From Impatiens glandulifera (taxonomy: Eukaryota; Streptophyta; Magnoliopsida; Ericales; Balsaminaceae), in assembly GCF_907164915.1 (NCBI RefSeq), contig NC_061863.1:9487882-9551881 (forward strand): a stretch of 64,000 nucleotides of DNA, given 5' to 3'. Below are positions 48,184 to 60,059 of this stretch, piece after piece. The notes beneath the pieces are model-generated. The model saw nothing but the letters and a program-made list of their open reading frames with translations, was not told where the DNA came from and did not search any database. Made by a program: the position numbers and the translations under genes. Each line of letters starts with the position of its first letter. The first letter of the stretch is position 1.

Positions 48184-49034
48184 ATGAACACACATACACA
48201 TATTTTATCGATCCCTGATGAATTGTTAATCAATGTTTTAGCTTTCTTAGGTGCTTCCTCGTATTCTGAATTGCTCAAGGCAAAAACCATGTAAGTATAA
48301 ACATGCACAATCAATCTATTTCTCTTTTTATTTTCTTATTTGATCTTCAATTTTATTATCTTAATTTATCGCAGTTGTAAAACTTTTAATCAGTTATCTC
48401 AAGACGACTATATTTATGAGAGAGCATCTTTACAAGATATTGATGTAGTTCCATGGCAGAAAAATAATGAGCAATCTATATTCTTAAAGCGATGCACAAA
48501 CTCTCACAATTCAGAAGCTTTGTATAGACATGTAGTGGTATTTCTATATTAACTCGATCTTAATTACTGTTTTTTATAAATTTTATTCATCTTCTTATTT
48601 GTCTTTATATGTTATTGTGCATGTATATATAGGTGGAATATTTTAGCGGTCGAGATTATGAGATAGGGTTGGAGTATCTTGAAAAGGCAAAAAAATTGGG
48701 ACACGTCGGAGCACTTTATGTATTTGGTATTATCTCTTTGTTTGGAAATAGTGAATTGAAGAAGAATGGGGTAGAGATTCTAAATCATGATATGCTCAAG
48801 GGAAGATTGTGGAAGTGTCGAGGAGAGTTGATTGAGATCATCAATAAATTGTGGACGAACATACCTCCTAATATGAAGAATGTTGTCGTTTGTTGTTCAA
48901 TTCACAACGATAACCAAAAAAATTGGAAATCAACGTGGCCTGTTAATGATTGCGATGATTATGTAGAATGTGAGGCGTGCAAATGCGATAGGGAACTCGA
49001 TTATTTGATGCCTTGTATTGATATTCGACGATGA
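48184..49034 (+). CDS. F-box protein with Sel1-like region (At1g67623-like), copy B
   Basis: Three exons: 48184-48290, 48375-48537, 48633-49034 (672 nt, 223 residues plus stop). Exons 2 and 3 have the same lengths as in copy A (163 and 402 nt). The F-box region reads IPDELLINVLAFLGASSYSE. The Sel1-like part reads YEIGLEYLEKAKKLGHVGAL, and the Cys-rich tail CEACKCDRELDYLMPC is kept. Exon 1 has two extra codons (MNTHTHIL against MNTHIL). Differences between copies are scattered substitutions, with all cysteines of the tail conserved, so both look functional. The duplicated unit includes the upstream leader and a TA repeat. Likely role is as for copy A. Confidence 0.88.
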
Positions 49035-49039
49035 ATCAT

Positions 49040-49650
49040 TTGACATTTTAAAGTTTTAGAATATCGTTGTTTAGAAATAGAGAATTTATAATACTTTGGA
49101 ATATTCTTAAATAGGGTCAACGGTAGAAATTGTTTAAATTTTTTAATTTGATTTTTATTTCTCTTTCACCAACATTCTTATAATAGTATGTCTTAAGTCT
49201 TAACTAATACATATGATTCATATGCTCAAGTGAAAAGTGTTTAACTAAAATAGTGTCTTTTAAACTAATAAATAAATATATATATATATATAATAATAAT
49301 AATTAATAATTAATTAAGCAAAAATAAATTACCTGGTACATTTTAATTATTTTAATATTTTATTTTTTTTCACTTAAATTATTTTTTAATTCATCAATTA
49401 CTTTTCTGTTAATATTTTGGTTAAACATACGTTATTATTTTATATATATTATCTTTAATCATTATTTTTTATATTTATATATATAATTATTAAATCTTTT
49501 ATATATAAATAAAATATTTATAATATATATATATATATCCTTTATCATTAATTTTATATTATATATACTATTAAATCTCTTTTATATATACATAAAATAT
49601 ATAATTTATTTTTATCTATATCAATATTTATATATATATAATATAAAATT
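49040..49650. other. AT-rich intergenic stretch downstream of F-box copy B
   Basis: Presumably 3' UTR at the left, then TA/ATT low-complexity DNA; no further gene seen. Confidence 0.5.
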
Positions 49651-49654
49651 GATA

Positions 49655-49830
49655 TATATAATATGAGAAGGGATAAAGAGAGAGAATTTGGTGAGAGAAT
49701 TTGAAAATGTAAAAGTGTGGGAGGAAAGAGAGAAAAAAGAGAAATCATTTGATTTTTTTAGCGAACAAGATTATACCAAGTCATTCCCTCACCAAATTCC
49801 CTCACCTAATCATTTCTCATCTAATATATT
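49655..49830. repeat. MITE with GAATTTGGTGAGGGAATG-type inverted ends, copy 1
   Basis: Left end has GAGAATTTGGTGAGAGAATT; right end CATTCCCTCACCAAATTCCC and CTCACCTAATCATTTCTC. A second copy with higher symmetry is at 62,545-62,727. The middle GGAAAGAGAGAAAAAAGAG is common to both in opposite orientation. The two copies flank the RLI gene about 13 kb apart. Confidence 0.6.
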
Positions 49831-49959
49831 ATATAAAATTGATATATATATATAAGAGATTTAATAATTATATATATAAATATAAAAAATTAACATTTAA
49901 AAATATAATATATATATATATATATAATATTTAGGCAGCCAAAAAATTTAGGAGAGGGT

Positions 49960-51180
49960 CAATGATGATATTTTCTTAAAATTTGATAAGGGATTTGTTT
50001 TAAAAATCAATTTGAAAACTAAAAATATATAATTGAACAATTTGATTGGTCATCCAACTAATTTGCCCTAGATTATATGATTTATTGTTTAATTCTCACA
50101 TAGGAGGGAGAGAATAGATATATCATTAAATTAGGTACTCATTTAAATCAATATTTACAAAAATATTTTTATTTTAAAAAAAAAATTTATTGGCTAATAA
50201 CTAGTAACTGGAGTGGAGTCGTATTGGGTAGTTATTGAAAAATTTGGATTGATGCGACTAATTTAAAAAACCTACATAATTGAGTTATCATCCCAATTAT
50301 TTATTGAATAACGTCTTTATTTTTATTTTATTTGTGTGCTCAAATTTTCATCATTTTTTTTAATATAATGGATCTTAAAAAAAATATATTTAAATGAGAA
50401 CCTTTTTTATTATTTCTGTCAGGATCAAATAAACATTTAAAAGAAATTTTGATCTTTTGCACCAAGCCTTGTAATTTAAGTTAATTTAAAACTTAAACTC
50501 AAAATCTTTATATCCTCCAATTCTCAAAAGAATCTATATTTAATAACGCCAATTTCGGTCTATCAATTATCCCTTCTCTAACGAAGAAGATATTACCATC
50601 GCATTGATTCTCACCCATTGCGCAAAAAATAACATTTATCTAAACCATTGCATTAAAAAGAGAGAAAAATCTTCTTCCTCTTGCCATTAAGTAACTGTTT
50701 CAACAATAGAAAGATCAATATGTTCATTTTCAAGGACCGATGAACGAGTGGGCTGCCTCGGTTTGGAAGGACTGCTGAGTGAATTTAAGGAAAAGGGTTT
50801 GTGAAATCCAACAATCAATACATTTTGCAATCCCATTCCCATTTTCTATCAATATAGAGAAGTTTGTCCAAAAAAAAATTTACAAGCCCCACTATATATA
50901 ACCCACAAACCAGAGTAAACGAAGCTTCGTGAATCTATCCTGAAAAAAACAATCACTAATACCAAAGAAAACTCACCTTATATTACTCTATAAACAATAT
51001 GAAAGAATTTCAACAATATTGAAGAGTTCAATGTCACAACTCACAACACAATAAGAAAAGACCCAATACAAGAAATTGAGTGTAAAATCGATAGTAAAAA
51101 ACATCATGGTCAAACCTTAAAAGTAAATACTATGATACCTTTAAAACATCATTCATTAGATATCTTCAACAGGAAGCACA
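49960..51180. other. Intergenic region between F-box copy B and RLI, no gene seen
   Basis: AT-rich with a few GC-richer fragments (for example 50,735-50,800) that do not resolve into an exon. The right edge becomes the 3' UTR of the RLI gene. Confidence 0.5.
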
Positions 51181-51319
51181 GAATTGAAGATGGCTCAAAA
51201 TCTTAGATTCATGATTAGATCGTTGCAGCCTCCGCCACTGAAAAGATGAAAACTACTCCAGCTAATATTTTTCCATACAGTTTTAGAAAGAGCAAGAAAC
51301 GAGCATGTATTAAATTAAG

Positions 51320-54300
51320 TTAATCATCCAAGTAATAATAAGATCCAGCATGTTTCTGTTCCCTGTCCTTAGTAGAGTCCAATTTATTGATTCTTGGCCG
51401 GAAATTTGTTGGGTCACGCCTAAACGTGATGTCAAGATGCTGAAAAATAGAGAATAATATTTATTTAAATGGTGGCATAAGAAAAACATAGATGAGTCGA
51501 CGTGACAAGAGAGGACTTACGGATAAGAAAAGGTTCATTCCTGTTAACAATGACTGAGGTGAATTGGCAGTACAGTCTATTGATGCTTTCCCGTCGTAGA
51601 CAATAACTCTGTCTGCTAAATAAGTTGCCATTATAAAATCATGCTCAACAACAAATGCTGTCTTTTTTGCGTGAAGAATGAATCTCTTTATCACTTTAGA
51701 GGCAACAATACGCTGCTCTGAGTCGAGATAAGCACTTGGTTCGTCGATCAGATAAATATCAGCAGGCTGCAACAAATAAACATGGCTGGATATTAGGATT
51801 TAATCCAAATAAACAACATCAAACAAGCCCCAAGTTAATTTATCAAAGAAGTAAAATTGGTCCCATATGGAAACACTTTGGTTTCTAATTTTGGATCAAT
51901 GAGAAATTGTCAATAAGTTAATAAATATGTGTTGCACTAAGTTCAAAAACATCCTGTTTCAAAATGTGATTTGATGACAAATCTGACAGAAATTGTGTTT
52001 CCAAATAACATTTGAAAGAGGTTAATTTATTACAAGTTCATTTTTCGAAAGAAACGGAGACAACAACTTAAACTAATTTAGGATGAATGTATATACAAGC
52101 CACCCATAATTTAAGCAACAACATGGCCTTGTTTGTGAACACTTGGGTTTTCAATTTAATTAAATGGTTCACCGTTTACCCAAAAAAGGATGGGCCTTGT
52201 TTGATAAGGGGTTATTTGAATAACCAAGTGGTTATTTTCTAAATAACTGTCTCGCGTAGGTTATAGAAAACCAGGTTATTTGGGATTATTTGTGTAAAAA
52301 TACATAAGGCTTTGTTTGATTTAGGGTTATTTGAATAGCCAAGTGGTTATTTCCAAATAACATGGTTTGATGTACGTGATTGAAAATCGGGTTATATGGG
52401 AAAAAACAGTAAGGATATAGATATATAATGGTTTGATGTAGGGTATTGAAAATCGGGTTTTTATAAAGAGTATTTTGGTCGCTGATTTGAATAATGTGAT
52501 TGATGAATAAATTGTTGATGGGATATTGAGTTATTTGTGCGATAATGCATACCCGTAATCATGCGGAGAATATGGCAAAAATATCTCATAAGAGTCGACT
52601 AATTCACAGATTCAACTAATTCAAAGATGGAAAGTTTCTGTTGCAAATCAATTTAGGAATAAATCGATTTGCTGATTATATATAGATTATAATTTCAGAT
52701 TGACATAGCTATCTTATTTGACTTAGACTTCCTTTCTTGTATAGGAACCCCCCGTATTTATTCTCTCTTGCTGTACAAAATAAAATTAACAAAAATATTA
52801 CAAAAACATTTTGTCTTCCTCACCGCTGGACAGTATTCTCTAATATGTAACAAATCCCATATAACCCACATCAAACAAGGCCTTGCAATAAGCTTCAAAT
52901 CCCAAATAATCCACATGAAACTAAATAAAACAATTTGAAGAGCAGATCTGAAACAACTAAATTGAAAGATGAAAATATGAAAGATTACCTTTCCAAGGCA
53001 AAGGCATAGTGCAACTCTTTGCAGCTCTCCACCAGACAGATTGACAACCTCTTGGTCCATCAATTGCTCAATCAAGAGAGGTTTCATAACATCTGAGACA
53101 AACTGGGGATGCATATATGATTCGCGTATTTTTTGGTGTAGAAGATGTCTGACAGAAGACTGGAACTTAGGACTGATCTTTTGAGGTTTGTAAGACACAT
53201 TAAACTCTGGTATCTCCACATCAGAACCTTCTATTGTATCAGGTTTCAGTAAACCAGCCTGCATTGGTCCAGTAAGATAATTACTTGTCACAGCAACTTA
53301 AAGTTGAACATCTGGATACAAAATTATGTTTTGAAACCCCATTTGGAAACACTTATTGTTTCTGTAGCTGGATAGATAAATGTTTGGAAACTGAATTTAG
53401 TCAAATAGAGATTCAAACAAATATTTAAGTCTTTGTATCTGAAAACAGACCTAGATAGAAAAACAATAAGGGTGTGTTTGATGATGGGGAATTGGAATTG
53501 GAATTGGCATTAGAATTCTAATTCTAATTCTATGAGAATTGGCATTGAATTACAATTCAATTCCTATGTTTGGAAAAATGATAGAATTGTAATTCAATTC
53601 CAATTCTTATGTTTGGGAAAATGATAGAATTGTAATAATTCTTATGTTTGGAAAAATGATAGAATTGTAATTCAATTCTAATTCCAATGTTTGTAAAATA
53701 AAATATCGGTTCAAAATGTTAACTTTTAAAATATGTTTTGACGTTTTGGCACGTTTAATACGTTTTTGACATTTTTTCACATTTTCACACGTTTTTTACG
53801 TTTTTCACACGTTTTTCATATTTTCACACATTTTTCACACGTTTTCCACGTTTTTCACACGTTTTCCACGTTTTTCAAACATTTTTCACGTTTTTCACAT
53901 GTTTTTCACGTTTTTCACGTTTTCACACGTTTTCAAGTTTTTTACACGTTTTAATACGTTTTCACGTTTTTCACACATTACAACACGTTTTTCACGTTTT
54001 CACACGTTTTCACACACTATTCACACGTTTTTCACGTTTTCACGTTTTTCACACGTTTAAACACGTTTTTCACGTTTTTCACACGTTTTCAGACGTTTTT
54101 ACGTTTTAACACGTTTTTCACACGTTTTTCACGTTTTTCACGTTTTCACACGTTTTTCACGTTTTCACACGTTTTTCACGTTTTTCACACATCTTCACAC
54201 GTTTTTTCACGTTTTCACACGTTTTAACACGTTTTTTAAACGTTTTTCACATGTTTTTCACGTTTTTCACACATTTTTCACGTTTTCACACGTTTTTTAC

Positions 54301-57300
54301 ACGTTTTCACACGTTTTCACGTTTTTACACGTTTTAATACGTTTTCACGTTTTTCACACATTATTCACACGTTTTTCACGTTTTCACATTTTTCACACGT
54401 TTTAACACGTTTTACACGTTTTCACGTTTTTCACGTTTTAAAACGTTTTCACGTTTTCTATACGTTTTAACACGTTTTCCACACGTTTTCACACGTTTTT
54501 CACGTTTTTCACACGTTTTCACACGTTTTTCACGTTTTCACGCTTATCACACGTTTTAACACGTTTTTCACGTTTTTCACGTTTTTCACGTGTTAAACGT
54601 GTTAAATGTGTTAAAAATGTACCAAACGTGTCAAAAACGTAAAAAACATGTGAAACGTGTCAACGTGTTAAAAACGTTTTAAACGTGTTAAAAACGTATT
54701 AAACGTGTTAAAAACGTTTTAAACGTGTTAAAAACATGAAAACGTGTAAAAAACGTGTTAAACGTTCCAAACATGTGAAAAATGTGTTAAACATGCCAGA
54801 ACGTGAAAAACGTGTCAAAATGTGGTAAACGTGTCAAAAACGTAAAAAAAACGTGTTAAATGTGTCAAAAACGTGAAAACGCGTTAAACATGTCAAAAAC
54901 GTAAAAAACGTGTTACATGTGTCAAAAACGTGAAAACGTGTTAAACGCGTCAAAAACGTGTTAAATATGTGAAAAACTTGTTAAACGTGCCAAAACGTGA
55001 AAAACGTGTAAAACGTGTCAAAATTGTGGTAAACGTGTCAAAAACGTAAAAAAAACGTATTAAATGTGTCAAAAACGTGAAAACGCGTTAAACATGTCAA
55101 AAACGTAAAACAACGTGTTACATGTGTCAAAAACGTGAAAACGTGTTAAACGCGTTAAAAACGTGTTAAATATGTGAAAAACTTGTTAAACGTGCCAAAA
55201 CGTGAAAAACGTGTCAAAATTGTGGTAAACGTGTCAAAAACGTAAAAAAACGTGTTAAATGTGTCAAAAACATGAAAACGCGTTAAACATGTCAAAAACG
55301 TAAAAAAACGTGTTACATGTGTCAAAAACGTGGAAACGTGTTAAACGCGTCAAAAACATGTTAAATATGTGAAAAACTTGTTAAACGTGCCAAAACGTGA
55401 AAAACGTGTAAAACGTGTCAAAATTGTGGTAAACGTGTCAAAAACGTAAAAAAAAACGTATTAAATGTGTCAAAAACGTGAAAACGCGTTAAACATGTCA
55501 AAAACGTAAAAAAACGTGTTACATGTGTCAAAAACGTGAAAACGTGTTAAACGCGTCAAAAACGTGTTAAATATGTTAAAAACTTATTAAACGTGCCAAA
55601 ACGTGCAAAATGTGCCAAAACATAAAAAACATGTCAAACGTGTCAAAAACGTGTTAAAAACGTGAAAATCATGTTAAACGTGTCAAAAACGTGTTAAACG
55701 TGTCAAAGACGTGAAAAACGTGTTAAATGTGTCAAAAACGTGTTAAACATGTCAAGGACGTGAAAAACGTGTTAAATGTGTCAAAACGTGTTAAACGTGA
55801 CAAAAACGTGTTAAACGTGCCAAAAACGTGTTAAACGTGTTAAAAATATGAAAATCATGTTAAACGTGTCAAAAATGTGTTAGACGTGTCAAAAACGTGA
55901 AAAACGTGTTAAAAGTGTCGAAAACGTGTTAAACGTGCCAAAAACGTATTAAACGTGTCAAAAACGTGTTAAACGTGCCAAAATATGAAAATATGATAAA
56001 CGTGTAAAAAAAACGTGTTAAAAACGTATAAAACGTGTTTAATGTGTGAAAAACGTGTTAAATATGTCAAAAACATGAAAAACGTGTTAATTTGGAATTA
56101 CAATTCCGACCTACAAAGATAGGAATTGAGAACTATCAAATTACACTATATTGAATTCCATTGGAATTCTAATTCCAATTCCAATTCTTAATATTAAAGT
56201 GTCTAACAAACATAAGAATTGGAATTGGACCCTCAAATTCCAATTCCAATGCCAATTCCATGGCTATCAAACACACCCTAAGTGTTAAGATAATTCAATG
56301 ATGTAACCAATGGATGGTGAGGTGAAAATCTAAGAAAACTGTACCAGCATCCGGATGAATGTTGTCTTCCCAGTACCATTCTCACCAAGCATTACAATAA
56401 TTTGAGAATCAGTAAATTCACCCTCAACTACCCGAAGAGTGAAGTTTCCCTGAGTTTTCGACATAGATGGGTACTTATATCGAGCATAGGTTTCAATTTC
56501 TTCAGCACTCTCCTGTGGTGTCTCAGCAACCTAAGATGATTGAACAAGAAAATGAATGATTTAGTGCTTCTGAATCAAAAAGAAACATAACCACGATAAT
56601 GTTGAGCCTATCTGAAGTGAAGCTGTTATTTAGATACAATCATGCTTACATTGAAAAATTGCAAAGTTTCGTTTGGTATGATTGTTTTCTCTCGATGATG
56701 ATACACATTTTAATATCATGATTCAAATTATTTTTTAGATGATTGTAATTTTTGAAAACATAACAAATGTAGATTTTTTATATCATAATCAAGATGAAAA
56801 ACAATGGTACCAAATAGGCTCACCTTAAAAGTAAGAGATTCATCCCTAAAACGGAGATTCTCAGTGGGGACAAATCCGGCCAAGAATATATTTATCCCTT
56901 CTCTAACAGAAAAGGGAAGGGTCACAACTCCATATGCACCAGGCTTTCCATAAAGGCAACAAATAAAGTCGGATAAGTAATCCAGGACACTGAGATCATG
57001 CTCCACGACAATCACATAGCTGAAAACCGATTAATTAGCAAATAATTACTTCAATTAAAGACCCTGACCATAAGAAGTTTTCCAAATAACAAAAACAGTA
57101 AGGATTGGGAAAAAAGAAAAAACCTATTAGTCCGGAGAAGAGATCGAACAACTTGAGCAGCTTTTAGCCTCTGTTTTACATCAAGGTAACTCGAGGGCTC
57201 ATCAAACATGTAAATGTCTGCATTCTGTATAGCAACAACAGCAATGGCAAACCTTTGGAGCTCTCCACCAGATAAATCTCCAATATTCCGATCCATGACC

Positions 57301-59159
57301 TTACATAGATCCAGGTCAACAGATAATTCTTCTTTTATATCTCTCTCGTCTTTTTGTTCCAACACTTGCCCAACATTTCCTTGCACTGCTTTTGGAATGT
57401 GATCAACATACTGCGGCTTTATAATAGCCTATTTCACAAAATTAATAATATAAATATACATTTTTCAAAGAAGAAAGAAAAGGAAAGCCATCAATAACAT
57501 GACTTATATCATAATTGGAGAGTTATAATGACAAAGTGATAAGAGAGTATAGAATTAAAAAATAAAACCAAAACAACAAACATATGTACACTTCATTAGA
57601 GCAAAACTACTAGTAACACCATTGCTCAAGAAGCATTGCAACAGGTGGAGAGTAAAGGCATAGTGTGATAATGAACAAAACTCTTTGAGGCTATGTTTGA
57701 ATGTGTATAATTGGAATTAGGATTGGAATTGAATCATAATGCAAATCTTATCCTTGAAGAAATCATATAATTGTAATTCAGAAATGAAATTGAAACAAAA
57801 AGCATGTTCATTCAATTCCTTATTTTAAGCCATCCAACAAACAAGGGATTTAAAATTAAACACCCAGTTCCATATCTGTCGACCACACATAGTCTGACAG
57901 TAACAAGAAGTGGTTCAAAGATAGAAATGCAAAAGACCAATGTTAATTATTAACCAATAGCATAAACTTCATTTCTCATAAAAATATAAGATCAGACCTT
58001 CAAATTATCTTCCAATATACGAGTAAAATAGTTCTGGAGCTCAGATCCACGAAAGTAAGTCAATATTTCTTGCCAATCTGGAGGATTCTGCAAAAGAGAA
58101 GGATCGAAGAGCTTAGATATTGGACAAATAATGTACTTACAAAAAAATACACCTAGGTGATTACATTGAAACGACCCAAATTAGGTTTCAGTTTTCCAGC
58201 CAAAACTTTGAGAGCAGTTGACTTCCCAATTCCATTGGTTCCCACTAAACCAAGAACCTGCCCTGGCCTTGGAACTGGCAACCTGCAAATTGATTTTATT
58301 TATTTTTACTTCCTTAACTAGTCTCAACAACACCAACTATAGTACTATACCATATTGAACTGCAGTTAAGGAAAACCTGTGTAGTTTGAAGGTATTTGGC
58401 CCATAACGATGTGTAGTGTCTTTGTCAAGATCCTTTGGTAGGTTGATAATTTGAATTGCTTCAAATGGACATTTCTACATCAAAAAGCAACACAATTGGT
58501 GAACACGATAACATAATACATTGTCAGATGCAATACATGTCACAAACCTTCACACAAATACCACATCCTATGCATAATTCTTCAGAGATGAAAGCAATTT
58601 TTGCTGCAGGAGAAACTTCAATACATAGCTTACCTGCAAATGTAAAGAACCGAATAAAAACTTAAAACAATATCCATAAAAACCAGGTAATTGTTCTATG
58701 TAAAATGCAAAAATATCCAAGAGTAATTGATTACAAGGAAGGAAACAGAATACCCTTTCTCCACCTCCCACGTCCCAAAAAAAAATAGAACACAAAAGAA
58801 AAAGGAAAATATGTTTGCATTTCAGATAGATAAGTTTCTTTCTTTGTTAAAGCAGTGTTTCAAATAATCACAAAACTCTAAGAAGAAAGTGTTGAAACTC
58901 AATTTTAAAGCAATCAAGGACAAAACTAAACCCATGAAAAGATCCATTTGCAGTAATTAGGACAAGGAAATCAGACAAGCATCATACCAAGGGAATTTAT
59001 ATGAACATATGATCAAACAACCAAATTAACAATATTCATAGCAACTAAATGTTTACCTGTTTTGACAACAGGACAGCTCTTTTTACACTCTTGGCGACAT
59101 TTTTTAGGCTTGCAACGGTCGGAGCTTACAATAGCAATACGAGTCAGCCGATCAGCCAT
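51320..59159 (-). CDS. RLI2: ABC transporter E family protein (RNase L inhibitor, RLI2/ABCE2-type)
   Basis: Eleven coding exons on the minus strand: 59159-59057, 58633-58548, 58474-58377, 58282-58165, 58087-57998, 57428-57124, 57019-56824, 56530-56345, 53258-52989, 51766-51521, 51439-51320. They total 1,818 nt, 605 residues plus TAA, the expected family length; all junctions are GT-AG and in phase. N-terminal 4Fe-4S clusters use Cys 16, 21, 25, 29, 38 and Cys 55, 58, 61, 65 ([13 protein letters not shown]). First nucleotide-binding domain: Walker A GTNGIGKS at 110-117, signature LSGGE 217-221, Walker [13 protein letters not shown] from 237. Second: Walker A GENGTGKT 381-388, signature LSGGE 468-472, [12 protein letters not shown] from 488. 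ABCE proteins are soluble ATPases that split ribosomes after termination and help initiation; in plants they are essential and linked to RNA-silencing suppression. A 5' UTR intron is indicated by an acceptor just upstream of the ATG. Intron 8 is 3.1 kb because of a transposon; others are short to moderate. Confidence 0.97.
52193..52890. repeat. MITE-like insertions in RLI intron 9
   Basis: GGCCTTGTTTGAT at 52,193 and ATCAAACAAGGCC ending near 52,886 form an inverted pair. Internally, GGGTTATTTGAATAACCAAG repeats at 52,207 and again near 52,327. The region is probably two overlapping copies of one MITE family. No duplication was confirmed. Confidence 0.4.
53700..54586. repeat. Left arm: TTTTTCACACG / TTTTTCACG degenerate tandem array
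   Basis: Roughly 890 bases built almost entirely from 10-17 base units such as CACGTTTTTCACACGTTTT. Unit lengths vary, so the register slips often. On the other strand the words are AAAACGTGTGAAAAACGTG, closely like the right arm. The frame at 53,766-53,954 is only a by-product of the repeat. Confidence 0.95.
54587..56090. repeat. Right arm: CGTGTTAAAAACGTG array with ~200-bp higher-order units
   Basis: About 1.5 kb of AAACGTGTTAAA/CGTGTCAAAAACGTG words in the orientation opposite to the left arm; the pivot (54,587-54,592) is a perfect CACGTG. Within 54,820-55,560 a longer unit recurs: TGTGGTAAACGTGTCAAAAA appears near 54,830, 55,027, 55,222 and 55,428. That gives a period of about 195-205 bases with highly similar contents (GAAAACGCGTTAAACATGTC, then GTGTTACATGTGTC), so higher-order amplification happened recently. 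Confidence 0.9.
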
Positions 59160-59886
59160 TACCTTGTCACTGTACACATATAAATATAATCAACCAAAAA
59201 ACATAAAACAAGATAACACCACCATCTTGTGACCATGACCATGTTGGTTAAAAAAAGGACATTTGTTAAACAAACTCCAAAATTCTAATTACTGAAAAAA
59301 GGTAGGACAATCTAAAATTTCCATGACCCATCAATCATCATCTTGGTAGTACAATTCCACAGTTTGACCTAAGATTCTTACTCAATCTAGTTCCAACTAC
59401 TGCATGTTAAAAAATACTTGTTCTCACAGTTATTCGGGTTGAATAAGGAAACAATCATAATAGAACAATGATATCGGTTACTCAAGGACTTCTCTAATAC
59501 CCATTAACAAAATTCCAATCTTGCAGCTCTTTTTAGCTGCCACTCCATAACACCACACAACATTAGAAAACATGAGAAAGATAATTGGTAGAATTCTCTC
59601 AAAATAATAACTGTTTTTCCAATAAAGAACAAAAATCAACCTTCAAAAAAGCCATGAAGTGGAATTGATTATTTGGCAAGGCTGTAGAAGAGCTAAGCAG
59701 GCAAGAAGTGGGTGAGTTTAAAAAATGAAGTCCACGAGCTGAAAAGGGTAAGTGGAAACTGGGTTGGGAATTTGAAGAAATGCGGAGAAAGCATGATATC
59801 AGATGAGAATGTTTGTTTTAAGATATACAGATGCAGATATAGATTGAAATAGACTGACAGGAAGGAAGAAAACAGATAAATAATAC

Positions 59887-60050
59887 CTCGCCGGAAACCG
59901 ATGACAAGAAATTGAACGATCGGAGACCTTCCCCTGAAGAAGATGATGAAAAGGGTTGATAAGAAGAAGAGAATATAGGATTGATTAGTTAGAGAAGCAT
60001 AAGCTGAAGAAGGGCGGTGGGACCGACCGTAGCTGAGAACAGATTCTAAA
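59887..60050 (-). promoter_or_regulatory. 5' UTR first exon and promoter-proximal region of RLI
   Basis: The minus strand shows a donor GCGAG|GTATTA at 59,887/59,886, preceded by a purine/pyrimidine-rich, GC-richer leader (59,890-60,050). An acceptor ACAG near 59,172 lies about 13 bases before the RLI ATG. Together they suggest a leader exon and a 0.7-kb 5' UTR intron. The exact transcription start cannot be read. Confidence 0.5.
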
Positions 60051-60059
60051 GAATAAGGA

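Larger units (their letters stand above)
53470..56278. mobile_element. PIF/Harbinger-type element carrying a giant inverted ACGT array, in RLI intron 8
   Basis: Ends GGGTGTGTTTGAT (53,470) and ATCAAACACACCC (to 56,278) are 13-base perfect inverted repeats, flanked by TAA on both sides (53,467-53,469 and 56,279-56,281), as in Harbinger elements. The next ~230 bases on the left and ~190 on the right are GAATTGGAATTGG/CCAATTCCAATTCC inverted repeats. The interior (about 53,700-56,090) is two facing satellite arms. There is no transposase. The element accounts for 2.8 of the 3.1 kb of the intron and leaves the splice sites untouched. Confidence 0.85.

Noticed and set aside
53766..53954. Open frame of F/H/S-rich repeats
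   Set aside because: It is an accidental translation of the TTTTTCACACG satellite.
53700..56090. CRISPR-like array
   Set aside because: Plant nuclear context, no constant-length repeats with unique spacers and no cas genes; it is a degenerate satellite in a transposon.
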